Positions 47,346 through 61,668 of a stretch of 64,000 nucleotides of DNA are shown piece after piece. The stretch lies in contig NZ_FCOF02000001.1 of NCBI RefSeq assembly GCF_001544755.2, forward strand, positions 1 through 64,000, in the 5' to 3' direction. How positions within the stretch are numbered: the first letter of the stretch is position 1; every line of letters begins with the position of its first letter. This DNA comes from Caballeronia catudaia. Its GTDB lineage: Bacteria > Pseudomonadota > Gammaproteobacteria > Burkholderiales > Burkholderiaceae. The notes beneath the pieces are model-generated. The model searched no databases. It saw only the letters and a program-made list of their open reading frames with translations, and was not told where the DNA came from. The translations under genes and the position numbers were made by a program.

Positions 47346-48182
47346 ATGCAACGCATGTCTGTCAGTCTCGCCGCAATCGCGTTTTCACTCACGATCGCGA
47401 GCCACACCGCTCATTCTCAAACGATTCAGGCCGGCACCATCGCGGGCGCGAAGCCCAACGCGCCGGCGCCTTCCGCCGCGCCCTCGCGGCTCGACGACGT
47501 GCTCGCGCGCAAGACACTGCGCGTCTGCACGACGGGCGATTACAAACCCTATTCGTTCTTGCGGACCGACGGCCAGTTCGAAGGCATCGACATCGATCTC
47601 GCGGAAAGCCTGGCAAAGTCGCTCGGCGCGAAGGCGGATTACGTGAAAACGTCGTGGTCGAACCTGATGAACGACTTCGTCGCCAAATGCGATATCGCCG
47701 TGGGCGGCGTATCGACCACGCTCGAGCGGCAAAGGCGCGCGTTCTTCACCGCGCCGTACATGGAGGACGGAAAGACGCCCATCGTGCGCTGCGACGACGT
47801 CGAGAAGTATCAGACGGTCGCGCAAATCGATCAGCCGAACGTGCGCACGATCGTCAATCCGGGCGGCACCAACGAGCGCTTCGCGAAGCAGTTCTTTCCT
47901 CATTCGCAGCTGATCGAGTATCCGGACAACGTGACGATCTTCAGGCAGATCCTCGAAGGCAAAGCCGACGTCATGGTCACGGACGCCTCCGAAACCTTGC
48001 TTCAGCAGAAGCTCAATCCCGGCCTGTGCTCGGTGCATCCGGACAAGCCGTTCCAGTTCGGCGAGAAGGCGTATCTGCTGCCGCGCGGCGACGTGCCGTT
48101 CCAGCAATATGTCGATCAATGGCTGCACCTCGCCCGTTCGTCGGGCGAGTTTCAGGCGGTCTACGACAAGTGGCTGAAATAA
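47346..48182 (+). CDS. pheC: Cyclohexadienyl (arogenate/prephenate) dehydratase, periplasmic
   Basis: A 278-residue protein in the type II solute-binding fold. Signal peptide 1-24 ends with HSQ. The body closely follows Pseudomonas aeruginosa PheC as I recall it: LRVCTTGDYKPYSF, TSWSNLMNDF, LERQRRAFFTAPYMEDGKTPI, QIDQPNVRTIVNPGGTNERFA and DNVTIFRQILEGKADVM. PheC dehydrates prephenate or arogenate in the periplasm, leading to phenylalanine. AGGAGA supports ATG 47346 over an upstream open extension. Amino-acid transporter binding protein is the alternative, but the shared motifs favour PheC. Convergent with the next gene. Confidence 0.8.
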   Translation: MQRMSVSLAAIAFSLTIASHTAHSQTIQAGTIAGAKPNAPAPSAAPSRLDDVLARKTLRVCTTGDYKPYSFLRTDGQFEGIDIDLAESLAKSLGAKADYVKTSWSNLMNDFVAKCDIAVGGVSTTLERQRRAFFTAPYMEDGKTPIVRCDDVEKYQTVAQIDQPNVRTIVNPGGTNERFAKQFFPHSQLIEYPDNVTIFRQILEGKADVMVTDASETLLQQKLNPGLCSVHPDKPFQFGEKAYLLPRGDVPFQQYVDQWLHLARSSGEFQAVYDKWLK

Positions 48183-48199
48183 CGCGCCACGCTCTTCCG

Positions 48200-49147
48200 T
48201 CAGCGCACGGCGCGCACGAGTTCACCCGTGCGCTCGCCGATCCTGCGGAGCCAGCCGAGCGCAGCATCGGATTGCGAATGCACGCGCGCGAATCCATGCG
48301 CCATGTCGCGGGCGTCGATCATTTCGACGCGGCCGCCGTTGGCCCCCAGAAAGCGCTCGAGTTCGAAGGCGTCGTCGTAGAGCGGATCGTAGGCCGCCGC
48401 GACGATGATCGCGGGCGCCGGCGTGCGCTCGAACGGCTCGGAGAGCGGAAACGCGCGCACGTCGTGATCGCGCGGCGTCTCGCCCGACAGAAACTGAGCC
48501 CAGTACCATTTCAGTTCGTCGCTCGTGAGGCCCGGGCCGTTCGCGTTGGCGATACAACTCGGGCTGTCGAACTGCCGGCGCATCACCGGATAGAGCAGCA
48601 ATTGCGCGCTGACGAGGCCAGCCACGCGTTGATTCGCTTCACGCGCCGCAACGACCGCCAGATGCGCGCCCGCGCTGTCGCCGCCGACCGCCAACCGGTC
48701 CGTCGCGAAGCCGAGCCGTGAGCGATGTTCCGCGAACCAGATCAGCGCATCGATGGCGTCATCGCACGGCGCCGGAAACGGATGCTCTGGCGCGAGCCGG
48801 TAATCTACGCTCGCCACCGCGCATTGCGAATCCTGCGCAAGCCGTTCGACGAGACCATCGTGCGTGTCGAGATCGCCGACCACCCAGCCGCCGCCGTGAA
48901 AATAGACGATGAGCGGCAGCGGGCCAGGCGCCGCTTTGGGCTTGTAGACGCGCGCGGCGAGCGTGCGGCCTTCGAGCGGGATTTCGACGTTTTCCGCGGC
49001 CACGGCGTCACTGCGCGCCTGCGAGTATGCTTTGGCGATATCGCCGAAACGCGCTCGCACCGTTCGCGCATCCGCGTTCGGACTCATGGGCGGATAACCT
49101 TCCGCGATGGCGCGGTGGTAGCGAAGCAAGCCTGCATCGATGGTCAT
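48200..49147 (-). CDS. Alpha/beta hydrolase, hormone-sensitive-lipase family
   Basis: An esterase-like protein of 315 residues. The oxyanion motif HGGGW is at 84-88 and the nucleophile motif GDSAG at 156-160, giving Ser158 as nucleophile. The catalytic Asp is probably in AAYDPLYDD and His in DMAHGFAR near the C terminus. This GDSAG/HGGGW pairing defines the bacterial HSL family (esterase family IV). ATG 49147 has GGAG six bases upstream. The frame is open further, but those residues are unconserved. Substrate unknown, likely short acyl esters. Confidence 0.85.
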   Translation of the reverse strand: MTIDAGLLRYHRAIAEGYPPMSPNADARTVRARFGDIAKAYSQARSDAVAAENVEIPLEGRTLAARVYKPKAAPGPLPLIVYFHGGGWVVGDLDTHDGLVERLAQDSQCAVASVDYRLAPEHPFPAPCDDAIDALIWFAEHRSRLGFATDRLAVGGDSAGAHLAVVAAREANQRVAGLVSAQLLLYPVMRRQFDSPSCIANANGPGLTSDELKWYWAQFLSGETPRDHDVRAFPLSEPFERTPAPAIIVAAAYDPLYDDAFELERFLGANGGRVEMIDARDMAHGFARVHSQSDAALGWLRRIGERTGELVRAVR

Positions 49148-49441
49148 GCGTGTCTCCATAGCTTTTCGTGGGTGAAATTTTTGACAGGAAAGAGGCCTGC
49201 ATTTCGATTTCATGCGCCCGCCCGTTCACTTTTTCGCACATTTCGAATAATGGCACTACTCCGAAAAAGCGGCATTTACGGATCGCGTCAATCCGATCGG
49301 ATAAATCATCTGACTAGCAGACAATATATTCTCGGAATTTGCCCATTTCTCCGGAGATAATTTCCTCTGAGCCTTACGGGACGGGGGTTACAACCTGAAA
49401 CACTTTGTTACGGCGACCCGGAATCAATTCGCCCACAATCT

Positions 49442-49458
49442 GTTGAAACGGTTTCAAC
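49442..49458. promoter_or_regulatory. Perfect 17-bp palindrome, candidate operator
   Basis: GTTGAAACGGTTTCAAC reads the same on both strands apart from its centre base. It resembles LacI-family operators but is one base shorter in the core than the textbook form. It lies in the 615-bp gap 49148-49762, upstream of a + strand hairpin terminator. A weak -35-like TTGAAA (49443-49448) is inside it. Confidence 0.5.
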
Positions 49459-49474
49459 ACGGATGTATTCGGGC

Positions 49475-49648
49475 GCGCTGTGCAAAGGCCGCGCGTCGGG
49501 TGGCGGATTTAGTCGAAGCTCTCTCGTTGGGGGCATCCGTGTTGGGATCGTTCTTCGGATGGAAACATTCGAAACATCCCACGTTTGGTCTCCTCGCGCT
49601 AACCCCGTAGCGTGTGGTTTTTAGCGGGCTCCAGGCCCGCTTTTTTTT
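49475..49648 (+). ncRNA. Possible small RNA with intrinsic terminator
   Basis: No reading frame of note runs through 49260-49760 on the plus strand, yet a textbook terminator stands at 49624-49648: GCGGGC, TCCAG, GCCCGC, then eight T. The only annotated neighbour upstream on that strand is pheC, 1.4 kb away across an opposite-strand gene. A short transcript starting after the 49442-49458 palindrome is the simplest explanation. The 5' end is a guess. Confidence 0.35.
49624..49648 (+). terminator. Intrinsic terminator in the gap before the CoA-ligase gene
   Basis: A 6-bp GC-only stem GCGGGC/GCCCGC with a 5-base loop and eight T in a row. It would stop transcripts on the plus strand. No protein gene ends just before it. 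Confidence 0.8.
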
Positions 49649-49705
49649 CGTCTGGACAAACGTTTGCGGTTTCCGTCGACTTGGAGCAGCGACGTTTCAT
49701 CCAAT

Positions 49706-49741
49706 GACAAAGGGAGCGCAGCAGCGCTCCCTTTGTCTTTT
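49706..49741. terminator. 14-bp perfect hairpin at the 3' end of the CoA-ligase gene
   Basis: GACAAAGGGAGCGC (49706-49719) pairs fully with GCGCTCCCTTTGTC (49724-49737) over a 4-base loop AGCA. It is 26 bases past the stop of the minus-strand ligase gene. TTTT follows on the plus side and only a broken T stretch on the minus side. It probably terminates the ligase transcript and may back up the plus-strand terminator. Confidence 0.65.
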
Positions 49742-49762
49742 CGTGGCTGCAGCGCCCTAATA

Positions 49763-51493
49763 TCAGGCAGTCTTCGCTTCGGCGAGCTTCAGTTCATCAA
49801 TCATGCGCGCGCGCATCACGAACTTCTGCGCCTTGCCAGTGACCGTCATCGGCAGTTCGTCGACGAAGCGGATGTAACGCGGAATCTTGTAGTGCGCTAT
49901 CTGCCCCTGGCAAAACTCGCGGATTTCCTCCTCGCTCGCCTGCTCGCCCGGCCGCACGACGATCCAGGCGCAGACCTCCTCGCCGTATTTCTGGTCCGGC
50001 ACGCCGAACACCTGCACCGACTGCACTTTCGGATGCCGGAACAGGAATTCCTCGATTTCGCGCGGATAGATGTTCTCGCCGCCGCGAATCAGCATGTCCT
50101 TCAGCCGTCCGACGATATTGCAGTAGCCTTCGGCGTCGAGCGTCGCGAGGTCGCCGGTGTGCATCCATCCGTCGATGATCGCCTCGCGTGTCTTGGTTTC
50201 ATCGCCCCAATAGCCCTTCATCACCGAGTAACCGCGCGTGCAGAGTTCGCCTGTCTCACCGACGGGCACGATATTCCCCAACGGATCGACGATCTTGACC
50301 TCGAGATGCGGCTGGATGCGCCCGACGGTCGTCGTGCGCTTGTCGAGCGGATCGGTGGTCGAGCTCTGGAATGACACCGGGCTCGTCTCCGTCATCCCAT
50401 AGGCGATCGTAATCTCAGCCAGATGCATCTTCGACACGACGCGCTTCATCGTTTCGATGGGACACGGCGAACCGGCCATGATGCCCGTACGCAGGCGGCT
50501 CAGATCGTACTTCGCGAAGTCGGGATGATCGAGTTCCGCGATGAACATGGTCGGCACACCATGCAGCGCGGTGCAGCGCTCCTCGTGCACGGCGGCCAGC
50601 GTCGCGCCCGGATCGAACGCTTCGCCGGGGAACACCATCGTGCAACCGGTCGACACGCACGCGAGCACCGCCAGCACCATGCCGAAGCAGTGATAGAGCG
50701 GCACCGGTATGCAGAGCGAGTCCTGCTCGGTGAGGCGCATCGCCATCGCGATATAACGCGCGTTGTTGACGATGTTCCGATGCGTGAGCGTCGCGCCCTT
50801 CGGATTTCCGGTCGTGCCGCTCGTGAACTGGATGTTGATGGGATCGTCCGGGACGAGCTTCGCTTCTATGGCGTCGAGCTTCGTCTTGTCCGTTTGCGCG
50901 CGGCCGGTGCGCATCACTTCGTCGAAATTGAGCATGCCGGGCGTCTTGCCGTCGCCCATGCGGATGACGGCGCGCAGTTCCGGAAGCTTCGCGGCGTTGA
51001 GCGCGTTGGGTGCGGCGTCGGCCAGTTCCGGCGCGAGCGACTGCAACATCTCCAGGTACTTCGACGTCTTGAACTGCTCCGCCGCGATGATCGCCTTGCA
51101 ACCGACCTTGTTGAGCGCGTACTCCAACTCGGCCAGTCGGTACGCCGGATTGATGTTCACCATCACCGCGCCCATGCGCGCGGTGGCGAATTGTGTCAGC
51201 AGCCATTCGACGCGGTTCGGCGACCATATGCCGACGCGATCACCCGCCTGAATGCCGAGCGCGAGCAGGCCGCTCGCGAGCACGTCGACTTCGTTCACGA
51301 ATTCGCGCCATGTCCAGCGGACGTTCTGCTCGCGGAATACGACTGCGGGTCGCTCCGGAAAGCGGCCAGCTGTTTCGAGAAGAAACCGCGCGACGGTTGC
51401 ACCGCTCAGGGGAATGTCGCTCGCGCCGCGAACATAGGAAACGCCGTCGCGCGGTTCGATCTGCGCGCCGGACTGCGTCGGTTCAGTTGCCAT
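49763..51493 (-). CDS. AMP-forming acyl-CoA synthetase
   Basis: Activates a carboxylic acid, probably a fatty acid, to its CoA thioester through an acyl-AMP. The 576-residue protein has the AMP-binding motif [18 protein letters not shown] near residue 195, the YGMTETSP motif near 340 and the C-terminal hinge [16 protein letters not shown] with catalytic Lys in [10 protein letters not shown] near the end. It resembles medium-chain ACSF2-like synthetases. ATG 51493 gives the MATEPTQ start; the frame is open to 51568. No neighbouring beta-oxidation genes show the substrate. Confidence 0.88.
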   Translation of the reverse strand: MATEPTQSGAQIEPRDGVSYVRGASDIPLSGATVARFLLETAGRFPERPAVVFREQNVRWTWREFVNEVDVLASGLLALGIQAGDRVGIWSPNRVEWLLTQFATARMGAVMVNINPAYRLAELEYALNKVGCKAIIAAEQFKTSKYLEMLQSLAPELADAAPNALNAAKLPELRAVIRMGDGKTPGMLNFDEVMRTGRAQTDKTKLDAIEAKLVPDDPINIQFTSGTTGNPKGATLTHRNIVNNARYIAMAMRLTEQDSLCIPVPLYHCFGMVLAVLACVSTGCTMVFPGEAFDPGATLAAVHEERCTALHGVPTMFIAELDHPDFAKYDLSRLRTGIMAGSPCPIETMKRVVSKMHLAEITIAYGMTETSPVSFQSSTTDPLDKRTTTVGRIQPHLEVKIVDPLGNIVPVGETGELCTRGYSVMKGYWGDETKTREAIIDGWMHTGDLATLDAEGYCNIVGRLKDMLIRGGENIYPREIEEFLFRHPKVQSVQVFGVPDQKYGEEVCAWIVVRPGEQASEEEIREFCQGQIAHYKIPRYIRFVDELPMTVTGKAQKFVMRARMIDELKLAEAKTA

Positions 51494-51710
51494 CGATGGT
51501 CTCCGCCAATGTGAATCGCCGCCCGATGAAGGCTTAAATGGAGGCCATTGTGCATCGCGGAGTCGCATACGGGCATTGAGTGTTTCCCCGCAATGCCGTT
51601 TTCTGCCTCGGCTTGAAAGGCGCGCCGAATCAACGGCTTAGGCGAACGAGGCCGCCGCAGCACATAACCGATATGCAGATATGCGCGCGCGGTTTGCCGA
51701 TTTGGAGCAT

Positions 51711-51737
51711 AAAAAAAGCAGCCCGAAGGCTGCTTTT
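51711..51737 (-). terminator. Terminator of the atp operon
   Basis: GCAGCC (51718-51723), CGAA loop, GGCTGC (51728-51733), with seven A to the left and TTTT to the right. Read on the minus strand it ends in seven T, right for stopping the ATP synthase message 37 bases past atpC. It can also act on the plus strand. Confidence 0.88.
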
Positions 51738-51773
51738 CCTAAACTGCTGAACGCCGCGTAGGGCGCTGCGCAC

Positions 51774-52199
51774 TCAATGCTTCGCGTGCGCCTTGCGCAG
51801 ACGCTGGATCGCCGCGAGTTGAGCCGTCGCGTAGGCGAGTTCCGCTTGCGCGGTAGCGTACTCAAGCTCCGAGGTGTTGTTTTGAATCGCTTCCTCGGCA
51901 CGCTTCTTCGCTTGCTCGGCTTTCGCTTCGTCGAGATCGGCGCCGCGGATGGCGGTATCAGCAAGAACGGTCACGATGCCCGGCTGGATTTCGAGAATCC
52001 CGCCAGCAACGAACACGAACTCTTCCGATCCGTCTTCCGCCTCGATGCGCACCGCGCCCGGACGAATGCGCGTGATGAGCGGCGTGTGGCCGGGCAGAAT
52101 GCCCAGCTCACCCGCTTCGCCCGGCAGCGCGACGAACTTCGCCTGGCCCGAGAAGATCTGCTCTTCCGCGCTGACGACGTCTACCTTGATGGTTGCCAT
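51774..52199 (-). CDS. atpC: ATP synthase subunit epsilon
   Basis: Central-stalk subunit that can inhibit ATP hydrolysis. The 141-residue protein has the beta-sandwich with [19 protein letters not shown] and the C-terminal helical hairpin from about residue 90. [18 protein letters not shown] is the usual start, so ATG 52199 is used although the frame is open upstream. Last gene of the operon. Confidence 0.96.
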   Translation of the reverse strand: MATIKVDVVSAEEQIFSGQAKFVALPGEAGELGILPGHTPLITRIRPGAVRIEAEDGSEEFVFVAGGILEIQPGIVTVLADTAIRGADLDEAKAEQAKKRAEEAIQNNTSELEYATAQAELAYATAQLAAIQRLRKAHAKH

Positions 52200-52279
52200 A
52201 TGTGTCGACTCCTGTCGGTCAGTGTATTTCGTGGACGTCGGCGCAGTGCGCAGACGTCCGCCTGAAAAACACCCGACCC

Positions 52280-53701
<1,422 letters not shown>

Positions 53702-53718
53702 TCACGCGGTCAGCAAAA

Positions 53719-54603
53719 TCAGACCGCTGCGGCGCCGCCGACGATTTCCGACAACTCTTTCGTAATCGCGGCCTGGCGGCTCTTGTTATAGACGAGCTGC
53801 AGTTCGTTGATCACGGTCTTCGCGTTGTCGGACGCGGCTTTCATCGCGACCATGCGCGCGGATTGCTCCGACGCCATGTTTTCCGCGACCGCCTGATAGA
53901 CGAGCGCCTCGACGTAGCGGACCAGAAGCTCGTCGACCACGGTTTGCGCATCCGGCTCGTAGATGTAGTCCCACGAGGTCGTCGGCATGGCGCCTTCTTC
54001 GTCCTTCGCGTGGAGGTCATCCGCCGACAACGGCAGCAACTGCTCGATCACGGCTTCCTGCTTCATCGTGTTGATGAAGCGCGTGTACGCCAGGTACACC
54101 GCGTTGATCTTGCCTTCCGAATACAGGTCGAGCTGCACCTTGATCGCGCCGATCAGCTTTTCCAGATGCGGCGTGTCGCCCAGCTGCGTGACTTGCGACA
54201 CGACCTGCGCCTTCAGCCGGTTCAGGAAGCCCAAGCCCTTGCTGCCGATCGCCGACGCTTCGATCTTCACACCGCTCTGATCGAGTTCCTTGATCTTGCC
54301 CAGCGACGCACGCAGGATGTTCGTGTTCATGCCGCCGCACAGACCCTTGTCGGTCGTGACGAGAATCAGACCGGCCGTATTCACGCCCTTGTTCTCCACC
54401 ATGAACGGGTGGCGATACTCGGGGTTCGCCTTGCTCATGTGCGAGGCGATTGCACGGACCTTGTCGGCATACGGACGGGCGGAACGCATGCGCTCCTGAG
54501 CGCGGCGCATCTTCGATGCGGCGACCATTTCCATCGCTTTCGTGATCTTGCGCGTGTTCTGCACGCTCTTGATCTTGCCGCGAATTTCCTTCATTCCAGC
54601 CAT
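53719..54603 (-). CDS. atpG: ATP synthase subunit gamma
   Basis: Rotor shaft of F1. The 294-residue protein starts [36 protein letters not shown] and ends with [29 protein letters not shown], the two long helices of the coiled coil. Length matches the family. Confidence 0.97.
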   Translation of the reverse strand: MAGMKEIRGKIKSVQNTRKITKAMEMVAASKMRRAQERMRSARPYADKVRAIASHMSKANPEYRHPFMVENKGVNTAGLILVTTDKGLCGGMNTNILRASLGKIKELDQSGVKIEASAIGSKGLGFLNRLKAQVVSQVTQLGDTPHLEKLIGAIKVQLDLYSEGKINAVYLAYTRFINTMKQEAVIEQLLPLSADDLHAKDEEGAMPTTSWDYIYEPDAQTVVDELLVRYVEALVYQAVAENMASEQSARMVAMKAASDNAKTVINELQLVYNKSRQAAITKELSEIVGGAAAV

Positions 54604-54667
54604 TGCTTACTCCTTGATCGAAGCCGCGCGGCGCCTTTGAACGCCGCGCGATGCCTCTCTATCCCGA

Positions 54668-56209
<1,542 letters not shown>

Positions 56210-56265
56210 TATTCGCTCCTGATAGTCAATTCTGTTGCGTGCCAGCTATGCGCTTCCAAGAAGCG

Positions 56266-56820
56266 TCAGGCGGTCAGAGCCGTCTGCATGCTGGCGAGGC
56301 GCGCGCGGACCGAGGTATCGAGCACTTCGTCGCCGACCGTCACGCGAACGCCGCCGATCAGCGACTGATCGACGGAAACGATCGGTTTCAGCTTGCGCTT
56401 GAACTTGCGTTCGAGGCTTGCAACGAGGTCGTTCAACTGTTCGCCTTCGAGGGGAAACGCGCTCACGATGTGAGCGTCGGCAGCACCTTCACGGGCGTTC
56501 TTCAGCTCGTCGAACTGAACGGCGATCTCCGGCAGCAGCGGCAGGCGATGGTTCTCGACCAGCATGCCGACGAAGTTCTTCGCCTGCGCATGTCCGGGCA
56601 AACCCGTCTGCGCGAGCGGCGACTTCACTGCGGCGAGCAGGAGATCGACGATTTGCTGACGGTTCACCTTCGGGCTCGAAGCGACCGATTCCACTTCGGG
56701 CAGACGCGCAACCTGTGCCAGCTCCTCGACGAAGGTGGACCAACCCGCGAGATCGCCGGTTTCGGCCACGCGGAACAGCGCTTCTGCGTAAGGACGAGCG
56801 ATGGTTGCAAGTTCGGCCAT
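56266..56820 (-). CDS. atpH: ATP synthase subunit delta
   Basis: Links the F1 head to the peripheral stalk. The 184-residue protein starts [20 protein letters not shown] and has the C-terminal [45 protein letters not shown] motif of the family. It is two bases from atpF, so the two are coupled. Confidence 0.96.
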   Translation of the reverse strand: MAELATIARPYAEALFRVAETGDLAGWSTFVEELAQVARLPEVESVASSPKVNRQQIVDLLLAAVKSPLAQTGLPGHAQAKNFVGMLVENHRLPLLPEIAVQFDELKNAREGAADAHIVSAFPLEGEQLNDLVASLERKFKRKLKPIVSVDQSLIGGVRVTVGDEVLDTSVRARLASMQTALTA

Positions 56821-56822
56821 GA

Positions 56823-57293
56823 TCAGAGCTCGGTTTTGAGTTGATTCAGCAGATCGGCATGAGCCTTCTGATCGACTTCGCGCTTCAGAATCTGCTCGGC
56901 GCCTTTGACAGCTAGCGCCGCGACTTCGGCACGCAGCGATTCGCGAGCCTTCACGACTTGCTGGTCGGCGTCGGCCTTGGCCTGCGCGACGATGCGCGCG
57001 GCTTCGGCTTGCGCGTTAGCCTTGATTTCTTCTGCGACGGCGGCAGCGCGCTTTTCAGCGTCGGCGATACGTTGCTGGCCGTCGTTGCGTGCTTGGGCGA
57101 GCTCCTGGTCGACGCGCTTGTGCGCTGCTTCGAGTTCCGCTTTGCCCTTGTCGGCGGCGGCGAGGCCGTCGGCTATCTTTTTCGAGCGCTCGTCGAGGGC
57201 GTTGATCAACGGCGGCCACACGAACTTCATCGTGAACCACGCGAGGATCAGAAACACGACCATTTGCGCAAACAGGGTTGCGTTGAGATTCAC
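56823..57293 (-). CDS. atpF: ATP synthase subunit b
   Basis: Peripheral stalk of the F1Fo complex. The 156-residue protein has one N-terminal membrane helix ([20 protein letters not shown]) and a long Ala/Lys/Glu-rich coiled coil that dimerises. It starts [10 protein letters not shown]. Confidence 0.96.
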   Translation of the reverse strand: MNLNATLFAQMVVFLILAWFTMKFVWPPLINALDERSKKIADGLAAADKGKAELEAAHKRVDQELAQARNDGQQRIADAEKRAAAVAEEIKANAQAEAARIVAQAKADADQQVVKARESLRAEVAALAVKGAEQILKREVDQKAHADLLNQLKTEL

Positions 57294-57429
57294 GGTGTTT
57301 CCTTAAACGTTGCTTGGTCGGAGGTGAAACGGTTAAAAGGCGCTCATCGGCTTGTTGAGCTCGATCAGCGCCTCACCCGTTCCGTTCAGCGTCCTGTTCA
57401 AAAGATCAGGCGCAAACTTCCGAGGAACC

Positions 57430-58770
<1,341 letters not shown>

Positions 58771-58814
58771 TTACAACCCGTGCCGCAGGCACTTACCTGG
58801 GGCGTCAAGAATTG

Positions 58815-59360
58815 TCACCGCAGCGCCATTGCAACCCAGTAAGTCTTCAGGGCGACGATGTACGTAACGAGCAGCGGCAGCCACAACGCGCTCTTGTACC
58901 AGTACGCGACCGCCACGAACATAGCAATCGTCGCTCCCATCTTGAGCGCCTCGCCGATCATCCAGCTCATGATCGTCTCCGCGCCGCTCTTCGCCCTCAG
59001 GCGCGCGGCGAACAAAGCGCTCGGCGCCCAGCAGATTGCGCCACCCAGGAACGCGGACAGCGCAGCATCGCCCGGCGGCTTGTAGAACAGCCACCACAAG
59101 AGCGTCGCACCCAGGGACAAAACCATTTGCGCTGCCACCACCCGATACGGCGTGACACGCGATGGACGACTCACATCGGGGCCAAACAGCTTCTCTGCCT
59201 GATCCCGCGTGAGCGGAACGATATTGTTATCTTGCGCCTCGGCGTCCCACGACTCGCTCGACGAACTGCGCGGCTGATTTCCGGAGGCCTTCGCGTTACC
59301 GGTTGCGTGAGCGTCCGGCGCTCGATTTTCCTCTCGCACCGTCTTCAAACCTTCAACCAA
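58815..59360 (-). CDS. atpI: ATP synthase subunit I (AtpI family)
   Basis: First gene of the operon; AtpI proteins help c-ring assembly. The 181-residue protein has a hydrophilic, Ser/Asn-rich N-terminal tail of about 70 residues and four membrane segments in the rest. The tail is longer than in E. coli AtpI (about 126 residues total). PLTRDQAEKLFGPDVSRPSRVTPYRVVAAQ joins tail and membrane part. Confidence 0.88.
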   Translation of the reverse strand: MVEGLKTVREENRAPDAHATGNAKASGNQPRSSSSESWDAEAQDNNIVPLTRDQAEKLFGPDVSRPSRVTPYRVVAAQMVLSLGATLLWWLFYKPPGDAALSAFLGGAICWAPSALFAARLRAKSGAETIMSWMIGEALKMGATIAMFVAVAYWYKSALWLPLLVTYIVALKTYWVAMALR

Positions 59361-59427
59361 AAGTCCGGGGAAATCACCTTGCGCTTTCGCGGCGCTTTCG
59401 AGGTGGCGTAGCTGATAAATCCGGGCG

Positions 59428-59456
59428 ATTGTAAGCGATTGTTGTCACGGATTCAA
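59428..59456 (-). promoter_or_regulatory. Sigma-70-type promoter of the atp operon
   Basis: On the minus strand TTGAAT (59451-59456), a 17-base spacer, and TACAAT (59428-59433). Each hexamer is one or two bases off consensus. It lies 67 bases before the atpI start. Confidence 0.75.
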
Positions 59457-59490
59457 TAGTTTAGGTGTGTCAAAAGCCAAGCAGACGAAC

Positions 59491-59516
59491 CTTAAAAAAT
59501 GATCTCGAAAGCGAGA
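59491..59516 (-). terminator. Possible terminator of the transporter-parB region transcripts
   Basis: On the minus strand TCTCG-CTTT-CGAGA is followed by TCATTTTTT. The 5-bp stem is short, so this is a modest candidate. It lies 55 bases past the transporter stop codon. Confidence 0.45.
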
Positions 59517-59571
59517 CTTTTCTTGCAATTGCAAGGAGATTCTCAACTGATGGCAGAGGCTTCGCGGGACG

Positions 59572-60708
59572 TCAGACGAGCGCCCAACCGATAATCATCG
59601 CCACGATCCAGAACGGGATCGACACGATGTGGAACGGGATCCACATGCCCCTTTCACCCGACAGCCGCACCGCGATGAGGTTGGCCAGCGAACCGATCGC
59701 CAGGCCGAAACCGCCGACGCTCACGCCGAACGCGAGCGCGCGCCAATCTTTGGAGAACTCCGCGAGGACGATCGCCGCCGGCACGTTGCTGATCCCTTGC
59801 GAAAGCACCGCGCCGGCCACATACGCGCGCACCGGCGTGCCGATGCCGAGATGCGCGATCGCCGAGTGGATCGACGGCAACGCGGCGGCGCTGCGCAACA
59901 CGATGAACATCATCACGAAGACGAGCAGCAGCAGCCAGTCGATCTTGAACACGACTTCGCGACGCCACAGCAGGAACACGAGCGCCAGCGCCGCGAGCGC
60001 GGGGCCGGCGTGATGCGCATCGGCGAGCGCGACGAATATTGCGAATGCAAGGGCGCTCACACCACACAACACGCGATCGACGCGATGTTCTTCGACATCG
60101 CCCGAAAGGTCGAGAGGCGCGGCGCGAAACATGGCGAACGTCACGAGCCCGAGGAGCGCCATCAATGCGGCGCACAGCGGCAGCAGGGCCCATACGAAGG
60201 CGGGAAACCCGACGCCGCTCGTCTGCCATAGAAAGAGGTTCTGCGGATTGCCGAGCGGCGTCAGAACCGAACCCGCGTTCACCGCGAGCGCGATCACGAT
60301 GACGAGCCGCTTGATCGGCAGCGGCGCAAGCTTGTGCAACGACAGCGCCAGCGGCACGACGGCGAAGAGCGCGACATCGTTGGTGAGCACCGTCGACAGG
60401 CCCGCTGCCAGCGCGACAAGAAGGAGCGCGAGCGTGCGCTCGCCGTGGATGTGATGCACGAGCCGATGCGCGGCCCACATCAGGAATCCTGATAATTCGA
60501 TCGCCTTGGTCAGGATCAGCAATCCGGCGAGCGTAAGCACCGTTTGCCAGTCGACGAGACCCGGCAGCGACATCCACGGCCGCGGATGCGCGATCTGCAG
60601 CACGATGAGCGCGACGACGAGAATCGCGAGGACCGGCTCTTTGGAGACGGCTCGCCACAGTCGCGCAAAACGCTCGGTCCGCGCGCGATTGATGTTGTAT
60701 TCGGACAA
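59572..60708 (-). CDS. Anion-transporter-like membrane protein (ArsB/NhaD/SLC13 superfamily)
   Basis: A 378-residue protein with about ten to eleven hydrophobic segments. Two motifs with re-entrant-loop character, TVLTNDVALFAVVPLAL and GSVLTPLGNPQNLFLW, and the late SNVPAAIVLAEF, are shared by the ion-transporter superfamily that includes ArsB, NhaD and the SLC13/DASS carriers. It is shorter than classical SLC13 proteins (about 450). Substrate unknown. It lies 12 bases past the parB stop, on the same strand, so it may be transcribed with parAB. Confidence 0.75.
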   Translation of the reverse strand: MSEYNINRARTERFARLWRAVSKEPVLAILVVALIVLQIAHPRPWMSLPGLVDWQTVLTLAGLLILTKAIELSGFLMWAAHRLVHHIHGERTLALLLVALAAGLSTVLTNDVALFAVVPLALSLHKLAPLPIKRLVIVIALAVNAGSVLTPLGNPQNLFLWQTSGVGFPAFVWALLPLCAALMALLGLVTFAMFRAAPLDLSGDVEEHRVDRVLCGVSALAFAIFVALADAHHAGPALAALALVFLLWRREVVFKIDWLLLLVFVMMFIVLRSAAALPSIHSAIAHLGIGTPVRAYVAGAVLSQGISNVPAAIVLAEFSKDWRALAFGVSVGGFGLAIGSLANLIAVRLSGERGMWIPFHIVSIPFWIVAMIIGWALV

Positions 60709-60720
60709 GTGATGCGCGGG

Positions 60721-61623
60721 TCAGGCTGCGGGCGTCGGCGTTTCGATGCTGCCGCGCAGCTTCGTAAGGATGCCTTCGAGCGCGTCGAGATTGCCAAAAT
60801 CGATCATCACCTTGCCGCGCCCTCTTCCGCCGAGCTTGATCTTGACATTCGCCGCGAGCAAATCCGACAGTTCTTCTTCCAGGCGGCGCGTATCGCGGCC
60901 GCCGTCGTTCGCGACACGCGCCTTGGTCGCGGGCGCTTCCTTGGTCGTCGCGGCGACGAGCCGTTCGGTTTCACGCACCGACAAACGGCGATTCACGACA
61001 TGGTTGGCGAGCTGGATCTGCGTCGCCGCATCGACGGCCAGCAGCGCGCGCGCGTGGCCCATGTCGAGATCGCCGGCGAGCAGCATCGTTTGCACGGGCG
61101 TAGCAAGGTTCAAAAGACGCAGCAGGTTCGATACGGCGCTGCGCGAGCGTCCGACCGACTCGGCCGCCTGCTCATGGGTGAAGCTGAATTCGTCGAGCAG
61201 ACGCTGGATGCCCTGCGCCTCTTCCAGCGGATTCAAATCCTCGCGCTGGATATTTTCGATCAGCGCCATCGCGGCGGCGGCCTGATCTGGCACGTTTTTT
61301 ACGAGCACCGGCACTTCATCAAGTCCGGCGAGGCGAGCGGCGCGGAAACGTCGCTCGCCCGCGATAATCTCGTAGTGGTCGTCGCCGACTGAGCGCACGA
61401 GGATCGGCTGCATCAGACCCTGCGCGCGGATGCTCGCGGCGAGCTCCTGAAGCGCGCCTTCGTCCATGCGAGTGCGGGGTTGGTACTTACCGGCCTGCAA
61501 TTTATCGAGCGACAGCACCGAAGGCAGGCCCTCGCCGCGCACGGCTTCCGTAATATCGACGCTGCCGCCGAGCAATGCATCCAGGCCACGGCCCAGACCC
61601 TTCTTCTTCATTACAGCGCTCAT
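60721..61623 (-). CDS. parB: ParB chromosome-partition protein
   Basis: Binds parS and spreads along DNA to build the partition complex. The 300-residue protein starts MSAVMKKKGLGRGLDALLG. It has the CTPase/ParB domain with IIAGERRFRAARLAG and ALIENIQREDLNPLEEAQG, then the helix-turn-helix domain with FTHEQAAESVGRSRSAVSNLLRLL. A C-terminal dimerisation region follows. A perfect parS lies only 2.1 kb upstream in mnmG. Confidence 0.97.
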   Translation of the reverse strand: MSAVMKKKGLGRGLDALLGGSVDITEAVRGEGLPSVLSLDKLQAGKYQPRTRMDEGALQELAASIRAQGLMQPILVRSVGDDHYEIIAGERRFRAARLAGLDEVPVLVKNVPDQAAAAMALIENIQREDLNPLEEAQGIQRLLDEFSFTHEQAAESVGRSRSAVSNLLRLLNLATPVQTMLLAGDLDMGHARALLAVDAATQIQLANHVVNRRLSVRETERLVAATTKEAPATKARVANDGGRDTRRLEEELSDLLAANVKIKLGGRGRGKVMIDFGNLDALEGILTKLRGSIETPTPAA

Positions 61624-61668
61624 TTCGGTTCCTCCGTCGGCGTTCTCTGCCGCATCGAATGGGTTGGC

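Noticed and set aside
59522..59535. 14-bp palindrome CTTGCAATTGCAAG
   Set aside because: Lies 36 bases past the stop of the transporter gene with no promoter or gene start near it. Its position gives no testable role.
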